From assembly GCF_014192575.1 (NCBI RefSeq), contig NZ_JACHYC010000002.1, forward strand, positions 930,001 through 994,000: 64,000 nucleotides of DNA. The letters run 5' to 3'. Position numbers and translations under genes: made by a program. Within the stretch, counting starts at the first letter, position 1, and every line of letters starts with the position of its first letter. The notes below the pieces were generated by a model. The model was given only the letters and a program-made list of their open reading frames with translations. It had not been told where the DNA came from and did not search any database. This document shows positions 17,460 to 26,492 of the stretch, piece after piece. Source of the DNA: Variovorax sp. Sphag1AA (GTDB taxonomy: Bacteria > Pseudomonadota > Gammaproteobacteria > Burkholderiales > Burkholderiaceae_C).

Positions 17460-18500
17460 ATGCATGCTCGACAAGAGATTCTGGGTTCGGCTGCAGTCCT
17501 TCTTTCGGCCGTGAGTGGGTCTGCCGCCGCGCAGTCTGCGTGCCCTCCGGGGGCGCCACAGGTCATCGTCTATCACGCGGGAAGTCTTACCGCTGCGTTC
17601 TCGCAAGTCGAGAAGCTCTTCACGGCGCAAACCGGGGTCTGCGTGGTGGATGTTGCCGCAGGAAGCGTTGACGCCGCGCGTCGCGTGACCGCCGGCAAGG
17701 AACCGTGCGACATCTACGCCAGTGCCGATGCCGAAGATATCGATGCGCTGCTGAAGCCGGCCGGCTATGCGGACTACAGCATCACTTTTGCGCAGGGCGC
17801 GATGGTCCTGGCGTACAACACAGCGAGCAAGAACGCGTCGACGATCGCTGCGCCGAACGTTGCCTTCAACCCACCCGCGCAGGTTCCGCCCGTGGCGAGC
17901 GACTGGTACAGCCAGTTGACGCAGAGCGGCGTGCTCATCGGCGGCTCGAATCCGTTCCTTGACCCGAGCGGCTACCGCTCCGACCTCATCTTCCAATTGG
18001 CCGAGCGCCGCTATCAGGTGCCGAACCTCTACAACACGCTTGTCGGCCACTACACCCTCACACGCACCGGGGACGTCCTGGGCAAGAACTTCGACTATCA
18101 GTTCACCTACGAGCACAGCGCCTATGCGGCGTACCTCGCGAACCCCCAGAGCTACAGGTACGCGAGCCTCCCCCCAGAAATCGGGCTCTCCGATTCCAAT
18201 CTGAACCGGCGATACCGGCAGGTAAGCATCGAAATTCCGGGACTCCACACCGAGCATTCGCAGGCATCCGTGCGCCTGCCCGCAACGCGCGTCGTCTGGG
18301 GACTGACCATCCTCAAGGGGGCGCCCAATGAAGCCAACGCAGTGAAGTTCCTCCAGACGCTGTTCAGCGACGAGGGCAGAAAGATTCAGCAGAGCACTGG
18401 CCCGACGCCGATCGTGCCGCCCGTGGTGAGCTATGCGGATCTCAGGGATCTTCAGCCCGCATTGCGTGGGCTGGTTCGTCCGGTCCGGGACGAACGCTGA
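17460..18500 (+). CDS. Extracellular substrate-binding protein, tungstate/molybdate (WtpA/ModA) type
   Basis: A 346-residue periplasmic binding protein with a signal peptide (about res 1-25, ending SAAAQS) and a CCGGAGG ribosome site. The opening VYHAGSLTAAF, then AAGSVDAAR, CDIYASAD and FLDPSGYRS, match the WtpA/ModA class that binds tungstate or molybdate between two lobes. No permease or ATPase gene follows; the next gene is on the opposite strand. It may serve a transporter encoded elsewhere or act in sensing. A different small anion ligand is possible. Confidence 0.8.
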   Translation: MHARQEILGSAAVLLSAVSGSAAAQSACPPGAPQVIVYHAGSLTAAFSQVEKLFTAQTGVCVVDVAAGSVDAARRVTAGKEPCDIYASADAEDIDALLKPAGYADYSITFAQGAMVLAYNTASKNASTIAAPNVAFNPPAQVPPVASDWYSQLTQSGVLIGGSNPFLDPSGYRSDLIFQLAERRYQVPNLYNTLVGHYTLTRTGDVLGKNFDYQFTYEHSAYAAYLANPQSYRYASLPPEIGLSDSNLNRRYRQVSIEIPGLHTEHSQASVRLPATRVVWGLTILKGAPNEANAVKFLQTLFSDEGRKIQQSTGPTPIVPPVVSYADLRDLQPALRGLVRPVRDER

Positions 18501-18517
18501 CCCGGCTTGCGGCCGCC

Positions 18518-19594
18518 TCACATCTTCAGCGCGCGCACATACCCAGTCAGCTCAAGATACCCCCGCCCCACAGTTCGCCCCTGCGCATCCCGCAGATCGC
18601 TCAACCCTTCCCAATACACCGCCCCTGTCGATCCACTGCTATCAAGCTCCTGATCGTCCAGCAGCGGATGCACGCTGAACGTGCCGACCGGCGTCTGGAT
18701 GCGCAGCCGCACCGGGTAGTCCCCCTTCGTGCGTGGGCTCACCCATCGCCCTTCAGGCGTGAACTGCAGTTCCTCTGGGCTGAACACACGCATCCGCCCA
18801 TCCGGACTGCGCATCGATCCTCCGGCCCACAGCGTCGAGCCATCGCGATGCCGGATGCGGAAGGCCATCAACGCGCTGCCATCGAAGAGGTTCATGCCGA
18901 TCCAGTCCCAGCCCGACGCGTCGGGATGCAGGTAGGCATCGCTCCATTCGTGATCGAGCCATGCGGTGCCTTTCACATCGAAAGCGTGGCCTTGCACCGT
19001 GAGTTGGCCTTCGGTCGCAAGCTGGGGTTCGCTGTAGTAGTAGCTCGCCTGTTCGACTGAAGGGCCCTTGCGTGAAAGCCCCGCGTCGCCTTGCAGCATC
19101 ACCGGCTGCGTGGGCGCAAAGCGCAGGTCGAGCGCGAAGCCATCGGCAGGCAGTTGCGCGGCGTAGCCCTTGCCTTCGCGCTTCAGCGTCCAGTTGCGCA
19201 GGCGTACGTCGGTGTCTTCTTCCGAGGCTGACGCGACGCCGAAGCCCGCGCGCGCGATGCGCTGGTCGTGCCAGAGCTTGCGGCCTTCGAGGTCGGTGAT
19301 GGCCGCGTGCGCAAAGATCAGTTGCCGCGCCGCGAATTCAGATCGCATGTCCTGCGTTTCGGCAATGCGCGAGCGGAAGAAGGTGAGCTGAAATCCGAAC
19401 TCGCGTGCACCGGAGCGCGCATGGCCGGTGATGTACCACCACTCGGTGTTGAGATCGGGGTGACTGCCGAAGTCCCGCGGAAAGCGCATCTCACGCGGCG
19501 GCAATGCCCAGGCGGCCATCGGCGCGGCCAATGCGCCAAGGGCGCCGAGCATCAGCATCCGTCGCGAAAGTCCCGGTAGTCCGCGTGCGTGCAT
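18518..19594 (-). CDS. AttH/carotenoid 1,2-hydratase-type lipocalin-like protein
   Basis: A 358-residue exported protein with a signal peptide that has twin arginines (SRRMLMLGALGALAAP). The mature part has the DLNTEWWYITGH motif, GTAWLDHEWSD and DWIGMNLFDGSALMAF, typical of the AttH/CrtC double lipocalin fold. In many proteobacteria this gene follows an ABC ATPase and a long FtsX permease, suggesting a role in handling a lipid or hydrophobic molecule at the outer membrane. Here the permease gene lies two genes upstream on the same strand, with a PLP-enzyme gene between. A hydratase activity is not implied. Confidence 0.85.
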   Translation of the reverse strand: MHARGLPGLSRRMLMLGALGALAAPMAAWALPPREMRFPRDFGSHPDLNTEWWYITGHARSGAREFGFQLTFFRSRIAETQDMRSEFAARQLIFAHAAITDLEGRKLWHDQRIARAGFGVASASEEDTDVRLRNWTLKREGKGYAAQLPADGFALDLRFAPTQPVMLQGDAGLSRKGPSVEQASYYYSEPQLATEGQLTVQGHAFDVKGTAWLDHEWSDAYLHPDASGWDWIGMNLFDGSALMAFRIRHRDGSTLWAGGSMRSPDGRMRVFSPEELQFTPEGRWVSPRTKGDYPVRLRIQTPVGTFSVHPLLDDQELDSSGSTGAVYWEGLSDLRDAQGRTVGRGYLELTGYVRALKM

Positions 19595-19603
19595 GCGAAG
19601 CGT

Positions 19604-20674
19604 TCAGGCCGCGATCGCTGCGTCGATGCGGCGCTGCGCCTCGCTCACGTCGCCGAAGTTCTGGCGCACCCAGTCGGCATCGTGATAGCTCGGCAGGTAG
19701 CGCTCACCGGAATCGCACAGCAGCGAGAGGATCGAACCCTGGCGGCCCGAATCGCGCATCTCCTGCGCGAGCGCGAGCATGCCGACGAAGTTGGTGCCGG
19801 TCGACGGCCCGACCTTCCGGCCGAGGAGCGCCGAGAGCGCGCGCATCGCGGCGACGGAATCGATGTTCGGCACCACGATCATCCGATCCACCAGCTCGCG
19901 GATGAAGCTCGGCTCCACACGCGGGCGGCCGATGCCTTCGATGCGCGAGCCGGGCGCGGTGAGCGCTGCGTCGCCACTCGCGTAGTAGTCCGCAAAGACA
20001 GAGCCTTCCGGATCGGGGACGCACACCTGCGTCTGGTGGCGGCGATAGCGCGCGTAGCGGCCGATGGTCGCGCTGGTGCCGCCCGTGCCTGCGCCCACCA
20101 CGATCCATGCCGGCACTGGATGCCGCTCGCGCGCCATCTGCTGGAAGATGCTTTCGCCGATGTTGTTGTTGCCGCGCCAGTCGGTCGCGCGCTCGGCGTA
20201 CGTGAACTGGTCCATGTAGTGGCCGCCGGTGCGCTCGGCGAGCGCGCGTGCCTCGTCGTAGACCTGGTCCGCGCGTTCGACGAAATGGCAGCTTCCGCCA
20301 TGGAACTCGATCTGGGTCACCTTCTCGGGCGAGGTGCTGCGTGGCATGACCGCGATGAAGGGCAGGCCGAGCAGTCGAGCGAAGTAGGCTTCGCTCACCG
20401 CGGTCGAGCCGCTGGATGCCTCGACGATCGTCGTGCCTTCCCTGATCCAGCCATTGCACAGCGCATAGAGAAAGAGCGAGCGCGCGAGCCGGTGCTTGAG
20501 GCTTCCCGTGGGATGCGTCGATTCGTCCTTCAGGTAGAGATCGATGCCCGCCGCCGCAAAGGCCGGCAGCCGAAGCGGGATGAGGTGCGTATCGGCGCTG
20601 CGCTGGTAGTCGGCTTCGATGCGAAGGATCGCGTTGTCGAGCCAGCGGGTGTCGTGGGATGTCGATGCGTTCAT
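19604..20674 (-). CDS. PLP-dependent cysteine synthase-family enzyme, Cds1-like L-cysteine desulfhydrase
   Basis: A 356-residue fold-type II PLP enzyme. The PLP lysine is in PTGSLKHR, the substrate loop is [12 protein letters not shown], and the phosphate-binding glycine loop is [11 protein letters not shown]. Length and motifs match the Cds1 group (mycobacterial L-cysteine desulfhydrase releasing H2S, pyruvate and ammonia) better than CysK or CysM. It starts 22 bases after the FtsX permease stop and ends 9 bases before the AttH-like gene, so all three are probably one transcript. The functional link to an exporter is not obvious. Confidence 0.8.
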   Translation of the reverse strand: MNASTSHDTRWLDNAILRIEADYQRSADTHLIPLRLPAFAAAGIDLYLKDESTHPTGSLKHRLARSLFLYALCNGWIREGTTIVEASSGSTAVSEAYFARLLGLPFIAVMPRSTSPEKVTQIEFHGGSCHFVERADQVYDEARALAERTGGHYMDQFTYAERATDWRGNNNIGESIFQQMARERHPVPAWIVVGAGTGGTSATIGRYARYRRHQTQVCVPDPEGSVFADYYASGDAALTAPGSRIEGIGRPRVEPSFIRELVDRMIVVPNIDSVAAMRALSALLGRKVGPSTGTNFVGMLALAQEMRDSGRQGSILSLLCDSGERYLPSYHDADWVRQNFGDVSEAQRRIDAAIAA

Positions 20675-20696
20675 GGCGGCGATTGTCGCGAGTCGC

Positions 20697-23252
20697 TCAC
20701 CAGTCTTCCTTGACAGCCATCACGGCGTCATGGCCGGCCGCCGCACGCCCCGCGAGCCACGCGGTGAGCGTGCCGGCCGCAAGCACCGCCGCGCACAGCG
20801 CGAAGAGGCGCACCCACGGCACCAGCAAGTCCATCGTCCAGTGGAAGCTCTGCGGATTCACCACGTGCACCAGCACCACCGATACCGCGAGTCCGAGCAC
20901 CAGCCCCGCTATCGCGCCGATGGCGGTCCATGCCGCGCCTTCGCCCGCGACGATCGCGAGCACCTGCCGCCGCGTGAAGCCGAGGTGCGCCAGGAGCCCG
21001 AATTCCTTGCGTCGCGCGAGCACCTGCGCGCTGAAGCTGGCCGCGATGCCGAACAGGCCGATGCCGATCGCGACCGCCTGCAGCCAGTAGGTGACGGCGA
21101 AGCTGCGGTCGAAGATGCGCAGCGAGGTGGCGCGGATCTGGCCGACAGAGGCGATCTCGATCGGTTCGGCCGGGCCGAGCCGCTCTGCGGCGACATCGCG
21201 CACTGTCTGCGTCACCTTCGATGCATCTGCGCCGGGCGCGAGCCAGAGCGCGACGTCACTGACGCTGCGGTCGCCGGTCAGGCGCTCGAAGTCGCGGGCG
21301 TCGATCGTGATCGCGCCGAACTGCCGCACGTAGTCGCGCCAGATGCCCGCGACGAAGAAGACCGGCGGCTGCGCGGGCGATGCGGAAGCAAACGCGTGCG
21401 AGAGCGGCTCGAAGACCGCGCCGGGGCGCGCGCCGTAGAGCTCGACCATCGCCTCGCTCACGTAGACGCCGATCTGGCCTGCGGGCACGGGCAGCGCCGC
21501 GCCAAGCAGCGGCAGCGAGCGATCGGCACCGTCGTCGAGGCTGCGCGAGATCAGCGTCACGGCGGGTCGCGATGGGTCGAGCAGCAGGGCGCGCGTGCGC
21601 AGCGTCCCGGTGCGCGTGACCCCGGGAATCTGCGCGAAGGCCTGGACGGTCGCGGGCGTGAACGAGGCCTGCTCGCTCGTGGAACTGCCGCCGCTCGCAC
21701 TGCGCAGATAGAGATCGGCCGGCAGCACCACGTCGAGCCACCGCGTGACGGAATCGCGGAAGCTCGCGACCATCACCGTGAGCGCTACAGCGAGACTCAG
21801 GCTCGCGACCACGCCGCTGACAGCGACCGCCGCGGTGCCGCGCATGCGTCGCGCCCGTTCGATCGCGAGCAGCGGCAGCACGCGCTGCGAGAAGAAGGGT
21901 GCGATGCGGTCGTAGAGCAGGGCGATCAGCCAAGGCAGCGCCGTGATGCCGCCCACCAGCAGAAAGCCGACCGAGAGGTATGCGGCGATCGGGATACCGA
22001 AGACCGCGGGCGCCGCGGCGAGTGCCACGCCGGCGGCGATCAGCAGCAGGGCGATCCGGTGTGCGCCGCGTTGCGCATGCGTGGTGCCGAGGCCTTTCAG
22101 CGTCTGTGCCTCCGGCAGTGCCTGCGCCGCGCGCGCCGGCCACCAGCCGCCGACCAGCGCCGCAAGAACGCCGAGCGCGCCGTAGAGCAGGGCCGCGCTC
22201 CAGCTCCAGCGCAGCGTCGGCGCGACGCCTTCGAAGTAGCCGCCGCCGAGATCGCCGCCGAGCACCTTCAGCGCAAAGGCGGCCAGCGCAGTCCCGAGCG
22301 CGATGCCGGCCGCGCTGCCGATGAGGCCCAGCACCAGCGATTCGGCGAGCACCAGTCCGAGCCGCCCGCGCGGCGTGAGGCCCAGCACGCCGAGCAGCGC
22401 GAACTGCTGCGCGCGCTTCGCGACGCTGAGGGCCAGCACGGAGAAGACCAGGAAGGCGCCGGTGAACAGCGCCACCAGTGCGAGCACGGTGAGGTTGACG
22501 CGATAGGCCCGCGAGAGATTGCTCACGCGCTCCGCCGCGTCGCCGGGCTCCGCGATCTGGATGCCCTGCGGCCAGCCGGGCGATTCGCGCAGGGCATGCG
22601 TGAAGGCGGCGCGGTCGGTGCCCGGCGCCAGTCGCAGGTCGATGCGGGTGAGCTGGCCACCGCGACGGAAAAGGTCCTGCGCCGCGCCGATGTCCATGAC
22701 CGCGAGCGCTGCGCCACCGGCGGCCACCTGGCCGGCAACCTTCATCGCCTGCCACTGGCCCCCGACGCGCAATTGCACGGTGGCAGCCGTCTCGCCGAGC
22801 GCTTTGCGCGCTGCCGCGTTGAGGAACACATTGCCCGGCCGCAGCAGCGAAAGGCGCTCGCTGCCTTCGGTCGGTCTGGGCATCAGCGCGGGCGCGATCG
22901 ACGGCAGCACCAGCGGGTCGATGCCCACCGCGCGAATCGGGATCTGCCGGCCATCCGCCAGGGCAACCGTCGGCACTTCGAGCACGGGGCTCGCGAGGGA
23001 CACCATTGGATGCGTTGCCACTTTCGCGAAGACGGCTTCATCGAAGCTGCCCTGCACCGCGCGCAATTCCAGGTCGGGCTGGCCGTTGACCGAGCGAACC
23101 GCACTCGAGAACTCGTCGAGCGCCGAGGCGTTGATGAGCTGGACCGAGAAGGCCAGCGCCACCCCGAGCATCACCGCGACGATCGCGGCGGCATTTCGCC
23201 ATGGGTGATGGCGCAGTTCCTGCAATGAGAAGGTGGAAAGCAGCGCCCACAT
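20697..23252 (-). CDS. ABC transporter permease, FtsX/MacB superfamily (large, two-module)
   Basis: An 851-residue permease. The first membrane helix ([19 protein letters not shown], about res 20-38) is followed by a large periplasmic domain, a helix cluster in mid-protein, a second periplasmic domain and three C-terminal helices, giving the duplicated FtsX layout of LolCE-like and lipid-extracting permeases. The start at 23252 was chosen over 23306 because the family begins [19 protein letters not shown]. No ATPase gene adjoins it; a LolD-type ATPase with the right character is at 27461-28114. A long antisense open frame covers this gene and is an artefact. Confidence 0.87.
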   Translation of the reverse strand: MWALLSTFSLQELRHHPWRNAAAIVAVMLGVALAFSVQLINASALDEFSSAVRSVNGQPDLELRAVQGSFDEAVFAKVATHPMVSLASPVLEVPTVALADGRQIPIRAVGIDPLVLPSIAPALMPRPTEGSERLSLLRPGNVFLNAAARKALGETAATVQLRVGGQWQAMKVAGQVAAGGAALAVMDIGAAQDLFRRGGQLTRIDLRLAPGTDRAAFTHALRESPGWPQGIQIAEPGDAAERVSNLSRAYRVNLTVLALVALFTGAFLVFSVLALSVAKRAQQFALLGVLGLTPRGRLGLVLAESLVLGLIGSAAGIALGTALAAFALKVLGGDLGGGYFEGVAPTLRWSWSAALLYGALGVLAALVGGWWPARAAQALPEAQTLKGLGTTHAQRGAHRIALLLIAAGVALAAAPAVFGIPIAAYLSVGFLLVGGITALPWLIALLYDRIAPFFSQRVLPLLAIERARRMRGTAAVAVSGVVASLSLAVALTVMVASFRDSVTRWLDVVLPADLYLRSASGGSSTSEQASFTPATVQAFAQIPGVTRTGTLRTRALLLDPSRPAVTLISRSLDDGADRSLPLLGAALPVPAGQIGVYVSEAMVELYGARPGAVFEPLSHAFASASPAQPPVFFVAGIWRDYVRQFGAITIDARDFERLTGDRSVSDVALWLAPGADASKVTQTVRDVAAERLGPAEPIEIASVGQIRATSLRIFDRSFAVTYWLQAVAIGIGLFGIAASFSAQVLARRKEFGLLAHLGFTRRQVLAIVAGEGAAWTAIGAIAGLVLGLAVSVVLVHVVNPQSFHWTMDLLVPWVRLFALCAAVLAAGTLTAWLAGRAAAGHDAVMAVKEDW

Positions 23253-23425
23253 GCAAGGCATTCTGCCGCGCCACTGGGATGGTTGTTCCGGCGCGACAAA
23301 AATCACGCTGTTCGTATCTGTATAGGGGGTCTACTGCTTTGGCCGTATTGCGCCATGCGGTACGCAGGCCTATCTTTCGACCACGGTCAAGGTCTTTCAA
23401 CTCAACAACTTACGGCGGACTTTTC

Positions 23426-23770
23426 ATGTTGACCACTCTGCTTGTCATCGTCGCTGCCTTTGCGCTGCGGGAGCTCTATCTGGAGCACTGGCTGGGCAGG
23501 TCGGTCTGTATCAGGAAGCAACGTCAGGGTTGGATGGCCGTCGAAGTCCGCCGCCGCGTCGCCATGGAGCGGCTCCCGAGCAGCGTCTCGGACTACCCGG
23601 TGCCGCGCGAGGAGCGGATTCTCGTCAATCGCCTCGCGGGCGTGGTGCTCTGGCATCGCGAAGTGAGCGTGGGGCTGCCGCTCAGCGCCTGCGACCATCT
23701 CCAGGATGTGACCGCCCAGGAATTCGATCGCGCGTTCCCCTCCTGGCTGCGGGTGAAGAGCGCGGGCTGA
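23426..23770 (+). CDS. Small membrane-anchored protein of unknown function
   Basis: A 114-residue protein that I do not recognise. It begins with one hydrophobic helix (LTTLLVIVAAFAL, res 2-14), probably a membrane anchor, then a basic stretch and a compact domain ending in DRAFPSWLRVK. The ATG at 23426 has a weak GGCGGA site. The 173 bases upstream are less GC-rich than the surroundings and probably hold its promoter and that of the divergent permease. It converges on the ECF sigma gene, 7 bases away. Confidence 0.6.
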   Translation: MLTTLLVIVAAFALRELYLEHWLGRSVCIRKQRQGWMAVEVRRRVAMERLPSSVSDYPVPREERILVNRLAGVVLWHREVSVGLPLSACDHLQDVTAQEFDRAFPSWLRVKSAG

Positions 23771-23777
23771 TCGCCGC

Positions 23778-25031
23778 TTACAACCGATTGGCCGCGGCCA
23801 TCAGATAAGCCCGGATGGCCGGGCTCGTGCTCAAACCGGCCGCGCGCGCATAGGCCTCTCGGGCCTCCGGCACCTTTCCCGTCTCTCCCAGCAGATACGC
23901 ACGCGCCGCCCAGTAGGGCTGGTAGTTGGCGATTTGCGCCGATGTGAACGCGTCGAGCGCGCGCAGTCCCTCGGCCGGGCCGGCGGCATTGGCCAGTGCG
24001 CATGCACGGCTCACCTGTGCGCCCAGGCCGGGGCGCAGGGCGAGGAGCCCGTCGTACAGCGCCACGAGCGCGTCGGGCGGCACCTCGGCGCCAAGGCGTC
24101 GCGCGCAGTGCGCGGACTGGATCGCGGCTTCCATCTGATAGGCGCCCGGCCTGCTCAGGCCCGCGGCGGTGCGCAGGGCCTGCTCGGCCTGCTCGCGAAG
24201 GGCGTGGTCCCACCGCGTGATGTCTTGCTCGTCGAGCGGCACGTAATCGCCTGCAGCGCTGCGGCGGGCGGCTGCCCGGCTCTCGCAGAACAGCATCAGT
24301 GCCAGAAGCCCCCAGGGCTCGGGTTCGCGCGGCATCAGTCCGCAGAGGATCCGGCCGAGTTCGATGGCTTCGGCCGTGAGCCCGCGCTGCTTGGCGTCCG
24401 CGCCGTCGACGTCGTCCCACCCCGTGCCGTAGGCGGCGTAGATGCCGTCAAGCACGTCCTGCAGGCGCTGCGGCAGGTCTTGCGCGCGCGGGAATTCGAA
24501 GGGAATGCCAGCGGCCCGGATGCGCGCCTTGGCCCGCACCAGCCGCTGCCCGAGCGTCGCCGGCGCGGTGAGGAAGGCGCCTGCCATGCGTGTCGCGTCG
24601 AGGCCGAGCACCGTCTGCAGCATCAGCGGCGCGCGGGCGGCCTCGTCGATCGCCGGGTGGGCACAGACGAAGAGCAGGCGCAGACGGTCGTCCGGCACCG
24701 CCTCCGCGCCGCCGGGTTCCGCCGCGACTTCATCGGCGAGCAGGAGGAGGGTCTGCGCCGCGTCGTCCTGCACACGGGTGTGCCGCCAGGCGTCGAGCGT
24801 GCGGTTGCGCGCGACGCTGAGCAGCCAGGCCTCGGGCCGGTCCGGCACGCCCTCGACCGGCCAGCGTTCGAGCGCACGCGCGAAGGCATCGGCCAGCGCA
24901 TCTTCCGACGCCGCGATGTCGCGCGTGCGCGCCGAAAGGATTGCGACCAGCCGGCCGTACGACTGGCGTGCGGCCGTCTCGGCGGCCCGTTCGGCGGCCG
25001 TTCGCGCTTCGTGCTGCGCAGCCTGCGTCAC
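23778..25031 (-). CDS. ECF RNA polymerase sigma factor, ECF42-like with C-terminal extension
   Basis: A 417-residue sigma factor. Region 2 (about res 20-85, EDALADAFARALERWP...WLLSVARNRTLD) and a region-4-like segment (about res 105-175, LMLQTVLGLDATRMAG) are followed by about 230 residues of helical TPR-like extension, the layout of ECF42 (SigJ-like, DUF6596). The GTG start at 25031 overlaps the stop of the upstream YciI gene (GTGA), showing coupling. ECF42 factors lack an anti-sigma factor; the extension and the linked DGPF protein are thought to take part in control. It probably transcribes its own operon (see promoter at 25428-25454). Confidence 0.9.
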   Translation of the reverse strand: MTQAAQHEARTAAERAAETAARQSYGRLVAILSARTRDIAASEDALADAFARALERWPVEGVPDRPEAWLLSVARNRTLDAWRHTRVQDDAAQTLLLLADEVAAEPGGAEAVPDDRLRLLFVCAHPAIDEAARAPLMLQTVLGLDATRMAGAFLTAPATLGQRLVRAKARIRAAGIPFEFPRAQDLPQRLQDVLDGIYAAYGTGWDDVDGADAKQRGLTAEAIELGRILCGLMPREPEPWGLLALMLFCESRAAARRSAAGDYVPLDEQDITRWDHALREQAEQALRTAAGLSRPGAYQMEAAIQSAHCARRLGAEVPPDALVALYDGLLALRPGLGAQVSRACALANAAGPAEGLRALDAFTSAQIANYQPYWAARAYLLGETGKVPEAREAYARAAGLSTSPAIRAYLMAAANRL

Positions 25032-25381
25032 ATTGGGGTCGTGAACACCGGGCGCACTTCGACGCCACCGGTGCTCGCGCAGGGCGCCCGGGCGGCCCAT
25101 TCGAGCGCGGTGTCGAGGTCGGCGACGTCGATCACGAAGTAGCCGCCGAGCTGCTCCTTGGTGTCGGCGAAGGGACCGTCCTGCACCTGGCGCTTGTCGC
25201 CACGGACGCGCAGCGTGGTGCCCGTCATCGGCGGGTGGAGGCCGTGGCCGTTAAGTGCGACGCCGGACTTGCGGATCGCGCCCACGTAATCCATCCAGCT
25301 GGCGCGATAGGCCTTGCTGGTGATCTCGTCGCGCTCCAGGAATTCAGATTCCGGCTGATAGAACATGAGCATGTATTGCAT
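25028..25381 (-). CDS. YciI/YCII-type DGPF-domain protein
   Basis: A 117-residue dimeric alpha/beta-barrel protein starting MQYMLMFYQPE. It carries the motif VQDGPFADTKEQLGGYFV that names the DGPF family; the conserved Asp/His pair in this fold suggests an enzyme or binding protein, but no activity is assigned. It is the first gene of a two-gene unit with the ECF42-like sigma factor, a pairing conserved in many actinobacteria and proteobacteria. The candidate ECF promoter lies 47-73 bases upstream. Confidence 0.9.
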   Translation of the reverse strand: MQYMLMFYQPESEFLERDEITSKAYRASWMDYVGAIRKSGVALNGHGLHPPMTGTTLRVRGDKRQVQDGPFADTKEQLGGYFVIDVADLDTALEWAARAPCASTGGVEVRPVFTTPM

Positions 25382-25427
25382 GGAAACCTCGCAGAAAAAT
25401 GTGCCGAGCAGGATCGCTCACTGCAAT

Positions 25428-25454
25428 GACGGCGCGCAAGAGGGCATTTCGACA
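25428..25454 (-). promoter_or_regulatory. Candidate ECF42-type promoter for the YciI-sigma operon
   Basis: On the minus strand TGTCGA (25454-25449) is followed after 17 bases by CGTC (25431-25428). This resembles the -35 TGTCGA and C/G-rich -10 motif reported for ECF42 targets (recalled, not checked). Transcription would begin about 40 bases before the YciI ATG, giving positive autoregulation. Confidence 0.55.
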
Positions 25455-25503
25455 GCACGTGCCGAAAAAGTGCGAGGAGTATCTGGCAGGCGGCGCTGCA
25501 GCG

Positions 25504-26418
25504 TTACCGGGCCGGCGGGGTCGAGTAGTCGTACCGTGGCCCCGGGCCGATCGCGATCGGCGGGCCGGAGTCGCCGCTCGGCATGACCGCGGCAGCTGGC
25601 GCGCGCACTTCCGGGCGCGCCTCGTAGCGCGGTCCCGGTCCGACGGCGATGGGCGGGCCGGGGTCTTGCGTGGCGCGTGGGGCGGCGGCGGGCTGCGTCC
25701 AGCTGTATTGCGGGCCCGGCCCGGCCGCGATCGGCGGCCCGAGATCCGGCTGCGAGCTGGGTCGGCGGATGACGACCGGGTAGTCGAGCGGATCCTCGAC
25801 GTCCCGCGCATCGCGACGTGCGCGTGGCGTGATGGCGGCCGTGCGGGTCGATGCGGGGCGCGAAGCGGCGGGCTGCGTCCGATCCACTGCTGTCGCTTGT
25901 TGCTGCGCGGCGGGTGCCGGCGTGGCGGACTTGCCCGCCGAAGCCGCCTGCCGCTTTGCCAGTGCGAGCGCCTGTGTCACGGAGTCCTGCGTCTGCGGTT
26001 CGGGCGCGGCAGTGCTCTTTGGCTCGGCGGCCGGAGGCGCGACAGGCGCGGGCACAGGCGTCGGAACGGGCAGCGCGCGGACGGGGTCCCGCGTTTCCGC
26101 AGTCTGCGGCGCCACCGTCTCGGCGCGCTGATTCCACGGCGCGGGCCGACCATGCAGCACGTAAATGCACCACGCGACGAAGGCAATGACCATCGTCAAC
26201 CCAACGAGCCCGAGATGCAGCCAGAACGACGTGGGCGACGCCTCCGGCCGCGACGCGGCAATCGGCCGTTCGCGCTCGAAGGACTGCATCGCCGGTATCT
26301 GCGCTGCAACGCCGCCTGCCGGCGCGAGGCCGGGGAGCCGTCCCGCGCAGCCGATGCAGAACTTCGCATTCGCGCGATTGGGTGTTCCGCAGTTTCCGCA
26401 GACAAGAGAATTGGACAT
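25504..26418 (-). CDS. Zinc-ribbon membrane protein with C-terminal GPPIAxGPGPxY repeats
   Basis: A 304-residue protein. Residues 1-27 form a zinc ribbon with two Cys pairs (CGNCG, CIGCAG). One membrane helix follows (about 68-89, LGLVGLTMVIAFVAWCIYVL), then a long Pro/Ala-rich low-complexity region. The C-terminal part has three near-identical repeats: GPPIAAGPGPQY, GPPIAVGPGPRY and GPPIAIGPGPRY, spaced about 27 residues. The likely topology is a cytoplasmic ribbon with the Pro-rich tail outside. Function is unknown; the repeats could be a binding platform. It is divergent from the dehydratase gene 74 bases away. Confidence 0.7.
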   Translation of the reverse strand: MSNSLVCGNCGTPNRANAKFCIGCAGRLPGLAPAGGVAAQIPAMQSFERERPIAASRPEASPTSFWLHLGLVGLTMVIAFVAWCIYVLHGRPAPWNQRAETVAPQTAETRDPVRALPVPTPVPAPVAPPAAEPKSTAAPEPQTQDSVTQALALAKRQAASAGKSATPAPAAQQQATAVDRTQPAASRPASTRTAAITPRARRDARDVEDPLDYPVVIRRPSSQPDLGPPIAAGPGPQYSWTQPAAAPRATQDPGPPIAVGPGPRYEARPEVRAPAAAVMPSGDSGPPIAIGPGPRYDYSTPPAR

Positions 26419-26492
26419 CCGGTAAAAATTGCACGCTTGAACTCTGCTGTCTGTCAGTCGTGTCCGACAGCCCTGTCACTACCGAGGCCGAT

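Noticed and set aside
20619..23228. Very long plus-strand open frame (869 codons)
   Set aside because: It is antisense to the FtsX permease gene, is Arg/Ala/Glu-rich without domains, and reflects GC-rich codon bias.
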